64,000 nucleotides of DNA from positions 124,001-188,000 of the forward strand of contig NZ_PVZN01000001.1 of NCBI RefSeq assembly GCF_003024385.1, given 5' to 3'. How positions within the stretch are numbered: position 1 is the first letter of the stretch; every line of letters starts with the position of its first letter. The position numbers were made by a program, and so were the translations under genes. Under the pieces are notes generated by a model. That model saw only the letters and a program-made list of their open reading frames with translations. It had not been told where the DNA came from and made no database searches. Below, piece after piece: positions 47,101 through 53,702 of the stretch. This DNA comes from Pseudomonas sp. BBP2017 (GTDB lineage Bacteria > Pseudomonadota > Gammaproteobacteria > Pseudomonadales > Pseudomonadaceae).

Positions 47101-47448
47101 GGCGCGTTTATCGCGTCCCTGGGCTGGAATGCTGCGCCAGCCAGCGAAGGCGACGCGTTTGGCCTGGACTTCGCCATCGCAAGCCCGGAGACCGGCACCT
47201 ATGCCATCGGCATCGAGTGCGACGCGCCCAGCCACGCCCTGCTCCAGCGCGCCCGGGCCCGGGAAATCTGGCGACCCTCGGTACTGCGCCGGGCGATCCC
47301 GCAGATCCACCGCGTCTCGTCCCAGGCCTGGTACCACGACGGCGACAATGAGCGAGCCCGCTTGCGCGCAGCCATCGAGGGCGCCATGCAAGCCGGGCAG
47401 CCGGCGCAGCCAGCGGCCGTATCCAATGACAAGGAGACCTGCCAATGA
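41140..47448 (+). CDS. giant zinc-ribbon / pseudokinase / SF1 helicase / REase fusion
   Basis: 2102 residues. Zinc ribbons lie at C5-C8-C19-C28 and C67-H71-C80-C83. A protein kinase-like domain covers about 105-355: HRDLRPASLL keeps Asp229, but DFG is GFG, the usual Asn is Ser and the VAIK Lys is Thr, so it is probably a pseudokinase. A superfamily 1 (Upf1/Dna2-like) helicase follows: Walker A GPPGTGKS (973-980), an insertion with long helices, DEAS (1637-1640), VENVQGDERD (1860-1869), LNVAVTRARR (1901-1910). The C-terminus (about 1975-2100) is a Vsr/MTES_1575-like nuclease fold with D2010 and ECD (2026-2028). It most likely acts on invading DNA or RNA. Confidence 0.85.
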   Translation: MIRYCPNCNTARPVQEMFCEGTVDQHPCNWDLAGEPIHADGWRPQVIQTAENLPPTDTTPVAHGIACENGHAMDPGDLMCLQCDASPAQSATNGVTVAPLDDAPAASETLIEGWSLIRQISNTDGVRERYLAMQQETARQAVLTLYRPGAEPDPAVYDVIRRLPREHVPEIIATGRWDGRAFEVVEELTGGSLADFDGVIRDAHSVRHVLRELGQALHAFNEAGLRHRDLRPASLLVRAHDPLDLVISGFGSARLSEFDLDIVSPLETSRYMAPEAIVGGVATASDWWSLGMILLEQLTRGACFEGIHANAFLIHVLANGVPIPEDLDPQLNLLLRGLLARDRHQRWQWPEVEAWLDGRPVQAPASAFAERDDGEGATLQLGESHYHKPAVFALAAAHAEHWQQALDHLLRGVIVTWAEQLGLPPSLLAGLRQVVQHEGLEDDFRLMLALKLLNPEIPLIHRGDIVTPGWLLEHPLEGYRLISGSVPDLLEQLQTDNWLSRLKLRAEQVRQRALHQQIELVGETLRVYLLSTSRAKLTSEWQARQRLLPDTEHPGLLALADRRIIAEEDLIVLLSASIGQFRSVDAIIEDAAELASSVEVGWFDSEAASALLQHPRQDLYHGVDERIRGFARCGVAAVDAWAEQFRLERRMPLAKALVLLAIPASQWLEPQKQQYVSQILEFFEKKVVTAVMRGPLVRMSIGKTTARVDLSELHSERHPAAALLDHLLLRNERAVNLDPECFQAMPQIASRLHALHRQSALYKRDTGIDGLYLGFPFLLSRDPRGTTRTRIIPLLLWPVKLLLEVGSRGLAALAFDNEREEVRLNPALESVLGADACKRWRKTADELLGRSSIRASDVMDAFGMLATARSRSIVGLPPSSVEVVPYQDELACAGVLFHVTFMGQAIGEDLRQLKSLSPAGSGLETALRLRADEQAEAVAPPAELQRYFTVASDPSQEAAVLQARQGPGLLVEGPPGTGKSQTIVNMVADAIGRQRSLLIVCQKHAALEVVYKRLVAEGLGQRIVMLNDVNRDREPIIRSIREQLETLFIGGDEGQSLLRQREQVAARIETLEGELDRFHLSLHRPDPATGLSYRRLLGELIALEDGPAPLEFPALRQRLAVLDVASLTRLEENCAPLIRLWLPARYEGSPLAQLQPFATDRSTLLAFTDSLQAFSQAELQRQAILQAHPASFEIDDPAPYRAWMSTHVAALLDLSQQQRLRLARWLPLFRSKDGEQLPRGESMLNELRQLQQQLEQLPESDYLPALSPALSLVDSKLLRSLESDCAKIMAARSWLARINPLHLIRRKRLHDFLEAQGDARKDQALPGLRAAIDLEQQWRPLRAELAALNQALALDSVAPQAGLELAALVKSDIRQLVEIQALAQALAQSPRARQTDDAVLTGDKQHLEALLGDLDASLLRQGVRQSSLDQLKLLNDWLGNELAQQLRHAVEHNLSNELALGRLHDTLPYLAAYQGFRARAGQLTEADLDLLALLRQRQAQLDALPAEQLDAAVRRLLNREARLGWKHRIEQANPELLFSQEEAQAKVASLAQADKRMRELNRQLLATGIDPTRLGSRKQWEDVTRLTGKRSRRLREFLELGAPLGLMTLRPVWLMNPDVASRVLPLKNGLFDTVIYDEASQMPVEFALPTLFRGQVTVVSGDEKQMPPTAFFSSRVESDEAELFDGDEPDEDADEEQREAFEDTWNRREIKDCPDLLQLARNALPSTTLQIHYRSAYRELIGFSNASFYGNRLNVPVRHPQASIRQLKPLELIQVEGLYQNQSNAAEAEHVLQHLEALWQLPYAQRPSVGVVTFNRKQAELIEEHLEARATENEAFRAAYAQERERSEDGEDMSVFVKNVENVQGDERDVIVFSSTFGRNSQGTFRRHFGVLGQTGGERRLNVAVTRARRKVVMITSMPIADISDMLNTQRAPASPRDYLQGYLEYARALCAGEFDYSGKLLGRLQTDRSTQVHGHDQGSDGFARIVGAFIASLGWNAAPASEGDAFGLDFAIASPETGTYAIGIECDAPSHALLQRARAREIWRPSVLRRAIPQIHRVSSQAWYHDGDNERARLRAAIEGAMQAGQPAQPAAVSNDKETCQ

Positions 47449-48791
47449 GTGGCCCGAAGGTGGTGCGCATCGTCACCCGTGAAGAAATCATCGCCATTTG
47501 CGAAGGCCATCTGCGCCGCCTTGATCAGGCTGTGGCCCGTTGGGAAGCCCAGGCCGAAAAGCTTGGCCAGCTGAACGAGCAGGAGCGCGCGGCCACCCGA
47601 GCACGGCAAGGGCGGTTGCGCGCCTTGCTCACCGAGGACCAGCTCCAAGCGTTGCAGAAAGCCGTCCCCATCGAGATCGAGCACTTGCAGCGCGACCAGC
47701 TGGCCCGCGAGGAACGCGCTGTTCGGCAAGCGACCGAGCAGCGCCAGCATCAACGCCGCATGCAGGAAAATGCAGCGCTTCTGCTCAAGGCGCTGGTCAG
47801 CCGCACCGACACCGCCCCGCAGGTGGTGCAAGCCCTGACACAACTGGCCAATGGCGCCCAACTGGAGAATGCCGAGCAGCTGCTTGCTCAAGGCTTCGCT
47901 CAATTGAGCAGCAGCAATGAACTGCAAACATTAGGCGAGCAGCAACACGCACTGGCTCAGCGGCTCAAGGATGATGCCCCGTCGCCCGACCTCACCACGT
48001 GGCTGGCCGAGCGAGCACAAACGACCCGCGACCCACGCCTGCTGCAGATCGATCGGCATATCGCCGAACTGCACCTGTTGCAAGGCGCAGCCTGTGCGGC
48101 GCCTTTCGTGCAAGCCTTGGCCCGGGCAGAAGCACAGCCCCGGTCGCAACAACGAAACTTGCTGCTCGACAGCCTGATGATCGAGCTGGCCGACAATAGT
48201 CACGACTTCCAGCTAATTCGCGATTCGCTCGCCAAGCTCCACGACCTGGCAAACGAAGTGCGAACCCACTTGGATACTGGGAACGAGGCGTTGCTCGAGC
48301 AGGTCAGCCAGTGCACGGCCAGTACCTCGCAAGCAATAGTGAGCGAGCTGAGGAGCCGCTGCGAGGCAATTCTCGCAACCCATGTGCAAGCGCAAGCCGC
48401 CCTCGCCCGTCGCCAAGCCATGCTCCAGGGCCTGGCGGAACTTGGCTACGAAGTGCGCGAAGGCATGACCACCGCCTGGGCCGACTCGGGCAAGATAGTG
48501 CTGCGCAAGTCGGCCACGCCAGGCTACGGCGTGGAGCTGGGCGGCAAGGCCGAGAACGGCCGCATGCAGGTGCGTGCGGTGGCATTGAGCCGAGATCGCG
48601 ACACGCAACGCGAGAAGGATATCGAGACCATCTGGTGCAACGAGTTCGGGCGTCTGCAAGCGATGCTTCAAGGTAATGGAGGCGAACTGCTGATCGAGCG
48701 AGCGATGGGGGTGGGAGAGACGCCACTTAAAGAAGTGCTTGTCGCTGAAGACGAAGACATGGCAGCTGCTACACAGCTACGGACGAAGTAA
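47445..48791 (+). CDS. coiled-coil protein, last gene of the four-gene operon
   Basis: 448 residues starting in an ATGA overlap with the helicase gene. The first 30 residues read SGPKVVRIVTREEIIAICE; long Gln/Glu/Arg-rich helices (about 25-330) suggest extended coiled coils, and a compact C-terminal domain (about 350-430) contains GYEVREGMTTAWADSGKIVL. No known family was recognised. Translational coupling indicates a stable partner of the helicase fusion, perhaps a scaffold or sensor. Confidence 0.75.
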   Translation: MSGPKVVRIVTREEIIAICEGHLRRLDQAVARWEAQAEKLGQLNEQERAATRARQGRLRALLTEDQLQALQKAVPIEIEHLQRDQLAREERAVRQATEQRQHQRRMQENAALLLKALVSRTDTAPQVVQALTQLANGAQLENAEQLLAQGFAQLSSSNELQTLGEQQHALAQRLKDDAPSPDLTTWLAERAQTTRDPRLLQIDRHIAELHLLQGAACAAPFVQALARAEAQPRSQQRNLLLDSLMIELADNSHDFQLIRDSLAKLHDLANEVRTHLDTGNEALLEQVSQCTASTSQAIVSELRSRCEAILATHVQAQAALARRQAMLQGLAELGYEVREGMTTAWADSGKIVLRKSATPGYGVELGGKAENGRMQVRAVALSRDRDTQREKDIETIWCNEFGRLQAMLQGNGGELLIERAMGVGETPLKEVLVAEDEDMAAATQLRTK

Positions 48792-48892
48792 TTTGGCGGC
48801 GCCTATTCCGGCAGCAAACGGGCAACGTTGCCTGAAGGCGGGAGAAGCCGATCGGCACGAGCCCAAAGACATGCCGCAATGAATCGATAGCT

Positions 48893-49108
48893 GCCGTTCG
48901 TGACAAACGGCCCTGTATCGGCGCCCCCCGCCTTGCTTCCGGCCATCCCGCCATGGAGGTACACTGAATTCCAGTATGCGCCACCTCGATAGCTGTCAAA
49001 AATCGCCATTCTCGATCGCGCATCCTGCTGGGGGTATCGCGGGTTTTTCTGGGGGTACATTCTCGCTTCTTGAGACCAGAAATTCCGCTCTAGAGGCCTG
49101 TCCAAATG
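48893..49108. repeat. direct repeat A (left flank of the 49-63 kb segment)
   Basis: About 216 bp that match 63235-63451 in the same orientation, by eye in roughly four of five positions. Shared blocks include GTTCGTGACAAACGGCCC, CGATCGCGCATCCTGC and TTTCTGGGGGTACATTC. The first block forms the hairpin GCCGTT-cgtgaca-AACGGC, and GGGGGTA occurs twice in tandem. Between 48792 and 48892 nothing is recognised. The pair may be attachment-like or remnants of a shared gene. Confidence 0.8.
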
Positions 49109-49980
49109 CTCTTCGGCATCATCCCCGACAATATCGTCAACGCCATGGCCCAGGGTAGCCTGCTATCGGTGCTGTTCTTTGCGGTGATGTTCGGCCTGGG
49201 TGTCGGGCAACTGCCCGAAGCGCGCAAGGCGCCGCTGCTAGCCGTGCTGCGTGCAGTATCGGACGCCATGTTCCGGGTCACCTCGATGATCATGGCGTAT
49301 TCGCCCATCGGCGTGTTCGGCATGATCGCGGTGAATGTCGCCAACTTCGGCTTCAGTTCGCTGCTGCCGCTGGGCATGCTGATCCTGGTCAGCTACGTCG
49401 TCATCGCGCTGTTCACCTTCATCATACTGGGCAGCATTGCCCGCCTGGCGGGTATCAGTCTGTTCGGCTTGATGCGGCACATTCGTGAAGAGTTGCTGCT
49501 GGCATTCTCCAGTGCCAGTTCGGCCGCAGTGATGCCGCTGTGACGAAGAAACTCGAAAGCTATGGCGTTCCGCCATCGTTGGTGAGCTTCGTGGCACCGG
49601 TGGGTTACTCGTTCAACCTAGACGGCGCATCCCTGTTCCTGGGCATCGGCACTCTGTTCGTGGCGCAACTCTATGGCATCGAGCTATCGCTGACCGACCA
49701 GGCGCTACTGGTGGTGACCATGGTCCTGACCTCGAAAGGTGCAGCAGGTGTACCGGGTTTCATGTTCATGATTCTCTCTGCGACCCTGGCCAGCGCAGGG
49801 CTGCCACTGGAAGGTATCGCCTTCATCGCGGATGTGTATCGGCTAATGGAAATGCCTACCACAGCATTGAATGTGCTGGGCAATGCATTGGCGCCCTTGG
49901 TGATCGCACGCTGGGAGGAGCGTTGCGAACAGGTGAGCGGCTCGGAAAGCGAACCGGCAAGGCATCCGATGCGGCGCTGA
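49106..49980 (+). pseudogene. dicarboxylate/glutamate:proton symporter (GltP/DctA family), truncated and frameshifted
   Basis: The C-terminal two thirds of a DAACS symporter: LFGIIPDNIVNAMAQGSLLS, YSPIGVFGMIAVNVA, FSSASSAAVMPL, then in the next frame MTKKLESYGVP, FNLDGASLFLGIG, LTSKGAAGVPGF and the final LADV-like FIADVYRLMEMPTTALNVLG. A one-base loss near 49542 (PL-TGA in place of PLMTKK) separates the halves. About 130-150 N-terminal residues are replaced by direct repeat A, which ends at the first readable ATG. Non-functional. Confidence 0.9.
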
Positions 49981-50290
49981 AAAGGTAACCAAGAGCCGGT
50001 AAGTCCATGGCGGGTCGATTGCTGACCCGTCGTATGACCTCTGAATTGAACCTATTCTCGTTGCGAACATCTCCTCACAGCCGGCTTACCACAGGAATTC
50101 TGCGACTGGATCAGGGCCGATTCAAGCGGCCAGTTGTATGGCATCACTCTGCGCACCGAAACCGTCTCACCCATCGCCATGGCATGCCGACCGTCATGTG
50201 TGCCTTTGTCGAATGCCGCCATGCAACTACGTAGAAAATCCTCGAGGACTTGTAGCTCAAAGCTGTCATATCCCGACCTTCACCAGAGCC
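49981..50290. other. intergenic debris between the symporter pseudogene and an IS5-family element
   Basis: No clear gene. A hairpin CGGGTC-gattgct-GACCCG lies near 50012-50031 and may be the old terminator of the symporter gene. The minus strand has a short open stretch (FELQVLEDFLRSCMAAFDKG) that may be a leftover of a lost gene. Confidence 0.35.
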
Positions 50291-50294
50291 CTAG

Positions 50295-51226
50295 GCTCTG
50301 TACGAAAAGATATGTCGCAAACATCGCATGGAGCAAGCCAGTGAGACCATAGCGGCATAGCTTTTCGCGAGTTTGTCAAAGCGTGTCACGATGCAGCGGT
50401 TCTCTTTTAGCCAGCCAAACATGCGCTCGATGATGTTGCGCTGTCGGTATTTGGGCCGATCAAACAGTCTGGGTAAGCCGGGCTTGGGTTTGCGTTTAAT
50501 TGAGCGCAGCGGGATGACGGGTTGCATTCGATATTGGTCGCAGTACCGGCGAAGCGCTTCGGCGTCGTAGCCTTTGTCGGCAAGCAGCCATTTGCAGCGC
50601 TTCGTTGGCTTGATGGAATGCTGACGTCGTCCAGCAGTGGCTGGGCGTAGCTAATGTCACTGGCTTGACCGCCAGAGCGGAGAAAACGCAGCGGTGTCCC
50701 GTTAGCGTCACAGAGCATGTGGATCTTGGTTGTCAGGCCACCGCGACTGCGGCCTAGAGCGTGATCGGCAGGCTCGTCAGGCCCCCTTTTTTCCCGGCGC
50801 CAGGAAAGGCTCGGGTTGCGCGTACAGCAGTTGAGTCGATCATCCAGGTTTGCAAGTCGATCAAGCCTTGCTCATTCAATCTCAGGTGCAAGCGTTTGAG
50901 CATTTGATCGAATGTCCCCTGGTTTCGCCAACCCCGAAAGCGTTGATACATCATCGACCACGGGCCGAAGCGCTCGGGCATATCTCGCCACGCGGCACCT
51001 GAGCAAAGCACCTAGAGCACGCCATCAAGCATCAGCCGGTCGCTCAGGCGGGGGCGCCCCCGGCCATGGGTTTCGGTGAAGAGATCGGCAACCACAATCC
51101 AGGCCTCATCCGAGAGTTCGTATCGCTTCGCCATCACAGAGTTCCTTTCCGTAGATGGCGGGGAACCCTACAGAATTTCAGCTTCCGAGGGGCGCCGATT
51201 CAGTTTCTCGGGATTTCGTACAGAGC
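50295..51226 (-). mobile_element. IS5-family (IS427-like) element with CTAG target duplication
   Basis: 932 bp with terminal repeats GCTCTGTACGAAA and its complement, flanked on both sides by CTAG (50291-50294 and 51227-51230), a clean 4-bp target duplication. It contains one two-frame transposase gene that has decayed. The intact duplication shows that the element is still where it inserted. Confidence 0.9.
50300..51134 (-). pseudogene. IS427-like transposase, two-frame gene with amber codon and frameshift
   Basis: orfA starts at 51134 (MAKRYELSDEAWIVVADLF) and has TAG at 51012-51014 where Trp is expected (LDGVL-stop-VLCSGAAWRDMPERF). An A6G run near 50786-50792 is the natural -1 frameshift site joining orfA to orfB ([19 protein letters not shown]). 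A further frame change near 50620 separates [10 protein letters not shown] from [15 protein letters not shown] and the catalytic [20 protein letters not shown]. The amber and the second shift make it inactive. Confidence 0.85.
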
Positions 51227-51284
51227 CTAGCACTGTCGGGAACGTCCGACTAACTAACGCGCGCAACTCGAGGGGCCATAGGGG

Positions 51285-53702
51285 TTACGGACCCGGGTCC
51301 GGCCCGAGCAGCACGAACGATCCATGGGCCGAGTCGAGCGTGGTGAGCGCTCGGTCGATCTCATGGCCGCGGGACTCCTTCGGGTCATTCCACCAAGGCT
51401 GTTGGATCATCTTGTCGAAATCCCCCTCTAGGCGGTAGTCAACCTTCTGTGACTCCGTCTTGAGAGCGTCGACCAAAGCTAGCTGCCAAGCGTCTCGCTT
51501 CGCCGGATCGGCAACCTTTGCTGCCGCTGCGTAAGCCCTGACTATATGATCATCGGCTGTTCGCAAGAGCTGATCGCCGACCTTTTTGGTCTCGACTATA
51601 TGGTTCGGCCACTTGACATGCCAGCGCATCAAGATTGCGACCGCAAGTTCAGACGTGAATACGCTGCTCAATGTCGGTGCCGCCATCTCCTTTTTGTGCA
51701 ACGCCGTCAGGCGTTTTGACGGGAAGGATACCGTCATCAATTGGTGGAGGCGTCGAAGCGCCATTGTCCATGTCGGCGGACCGATCAGCTGATCCCGCCG
51801 CCCGATATCAACCCAGCGATAGAAATTGCGCCAGGATGGAACGGTATTGAGTACGTCGTCGAGCGTCATTTGCCGGCTCTCACCTAGATCGTCGATCAGT
51901 CCGAGGCGCCATTTGAAAGCGCCATTCGAGTTTTCACGCACAGCCCTAAGAGCTTGCGTCTCCGTCGACAGAAAGGGGCGGAAACCCTGGCGCGCGAGAA
52001 CATCGACACCGGGGGAGGCACCTCGTTTATCGAGATAGAAAAGATAGGCGGACAGAGCGCCGAACTCGGTGGCATTAGCCGCGTTGTCCTTTGCTTTCGC
52101 CATGGACCAGTGGCACGGACCGTAGGAGATGCCGGCATCGTCGAGGGCGTTGATCTGATCGAGATGCCCCAAGCATTCGATCTCCGATACCGCCCGGATC
52201 ACTCGGAATGTCGATGCCGCCGGATAGAGGGGGTCATTGCGCTTGGCAGCAGCGAGCTTCGACTCATCGAGTCCAATCCGGCCGGGCCGAAATTCGGCAA
52301 AGAAAACATGGCGTGCGGGCGTAGGTCTCAGCGACGCCGGCCCTCCCGTTTTAAATTCATCATAGGGGCCATAATAACCGATCAGTTCGAGGCCGTTTTC
52401 GTCGAGCCCCACCCCCGGGCGCAAGCGGGTGAAGTCCGCGGCGAACATCCTCAGCTTGTTGTCCTCGGTCTCTTTACGCCGCCACAGATCCGCATGGTCG
52501 GCGGCCTTACCGTTGGGCACTTCGAGCTTGGCATCGCTCAAGCCGCTGTAGGCCGCTATGATCAGAGGCGACCTTTGTCCGAGCCTCGCCCATTCGCGGA
52601 TCAGCCGGCGCGTCTCCTGATTAGCCCGCCCGCTGATCGGCCCCTTATAGTGCGCCCCATTCGCCACCGCGACAAGGTCGCGAAAGTCGCGCTCGGCTAA
52701 TTGATCCACCGACGCCTCCGGATCCTTGGCTTTCGCGACCACGCGCGCCGATGCGGCGATTTGGAACTCCCGCACGACTGCCTCGATGGGCATATTGCCA
52801 CCGAGGTCGCCGAACCCCATCGCCATCAGCACCGCGCGCAGCCGTGCGTGCCAGCCCTTGCTGTCGTCCTCTCCCTCGAAGATCCGGTCGACGAGCGAGT
52901 CTTTGGCCGCCTCGAGCACCTCCTTGCCGATATGCCGAATAAAGGGGAGAGCCGGAACGATCTCAACATTCTTGTCACGCATCTTGTCACGTAGCGTGGG
53001 CAGATCCTTGCTGGCATCGCGCAGCCAACCGAACGCGATCCCTACCGCGAAACTTTTGTCAGTGCCGATGACGAGTTCCGGCATTGCCAGCTTGGCCGCA
53101 TCATCGTTGAGCGACGTGCCGTAGAGCAGATTGGGCCCGACCGCACCGCTAAGGAATGCGTGCAGTGCAAGTGCTTCCCAGCGCGAATCGGTCGGCGGCA
53201 CCTGCTCGCCGTCGGCAGACGTTACCGGTCGACGATACAGGCCATTGTTGCGGCCCAGCAGGGTATCGGCTAGAAAATTCGGGCCGAGTTTCACCGGCCC
53301 GTAAGCCGCCCAGATCGGCGCGACCCCGATTGCGGGGAGGGTGCCGCACTTCTTCATATCCTCGAGATGCGCTCCCGAGCGGATCCGGATATAGAGCTTG
53401 CCGGTGAGAGCGCAGGCCTTGAGCCCAGCCGACGTCACACTCCCCTGGGCATCGACGTCGATCGCCTCGGGCGAGGGCACCGGGTCGTCGGCCAGGAACT
53501 GCAGGGCGCCGGGAAAGACCGGTCGCAACATTAGCGATCGCTTGTTGTCCGGCTGCCAGGTCCCCTTGATGACGAGTGCTTCCTCCGGCCAGCCGGCCAG
53601 CGTACTTCCATCGGCGACCACCGGTGTGTCGATATCGCCACGGTCGCCGGGCGCGATCGGCAGGCGGAACAAGAATGGCCCGAAGCCGGGACTCTTGGTC
53701 AT
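51285..53702 (-). CDS. large unknown protein, third gene of the giant operon (possible hydrolase-like domain)
   Basis: 805 residues; its ATG overlaps the previous stop (ATGA). Residues 1-130 look beta-rich with GDRGDIDTPVVADGSTLAGW. A stretch with PIEAVVREFQIAA (about 305-317) resembles the helix of peptidoglycan-binding domains. VSEIECLGHLDQINALDDAG then ISYGPCHWSMA (about 505-535) recalls the SExEG...INxxDxAxxSFG pattern of large lysozyme-like proteins. There is no signal peptide or membrane segment. Export by a dedicated machine, or action inside the cell on a trapped target, are both possible; function unknown. Confidence 0.65.
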   Translation of the reverse strand: MTKSPGFGPFLFRLPIAPGDRGDIDTPVVADGSTLAGWPEEALVIKGTWQPDNKRSLMLRPVFPGALQFLADDPVPSPEAIDVDAQGSVTSAGLKACALTGKLYIRIRSGAHLEDMKKCGTLPAIGVAPIWAAYGPVKLGPNFLADTLLGRNNGLYRRPVTSADGEQVPPTDSRWEALALHAFLSGAVGPNLLYGTSLNDDAAKLAMPELVIGTDKSFAVGIAFGWLRDASKDLPTLRDKMRDKNVEIVPALPFIRHIGKEVLEAAKDSLVDRIFEGEDDSKGWHARLRAVLMAMGFGDLGGNMPIEAVVREFQIAASARVVAKAKDPEASVDQLAERDFRDLVAVANGAHYKGPISGRANQETRRLIREWARLGQRSPLIIAAYSGLSDAKLEVPNGKAADHADLWRRKETEDNKLRMFAADFTRLRPGVGLDENGLELIGYYGPYDEFKTGGPASLRPTPARHVFFAEFRPGRIGLDESKLAAAKRNDPLYPAASTFRVIRAVSEIECLGHLDQINALDDAGISYGPCHWSMAKAKDNAANATEFGALSAYLFYLDKRGASPGVDVLARQGFRPFLSTETQALRAVRENSNGAFKWRLGLIDDLGESRQMTLDDVLNTVPSWRNFYRWVDIGRRDQLIGPPTWTMALRRLHQLMTVSFPSKRLTALHKKEMAAPTLSSVFTSELAVAILMRWHVKWPNHIVETKKVGDQLLRTADDHIVRAYAAAAKVADPAKRDAWQLALVDALKTESQKVDYRLEGDFDKMIQQPWWNDPKESRGHEIDRALTTLDSAHGSFVLLGPDPGP

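Noticed and set aside
46561..47445. 294-codon minus-strand open frame opposite the helicase C-terminus
   Set aside because: The plus strand carries conserved SF1 helicase motifs V and VI and the nuclease motif in the same place.
50754..50800. Frame change in the IS427-like transposase as decay
   Set aside because: The A6G run is the usual programmed -1 frameshift site of these elements; only the amber codon and a later shift are counted as damage.
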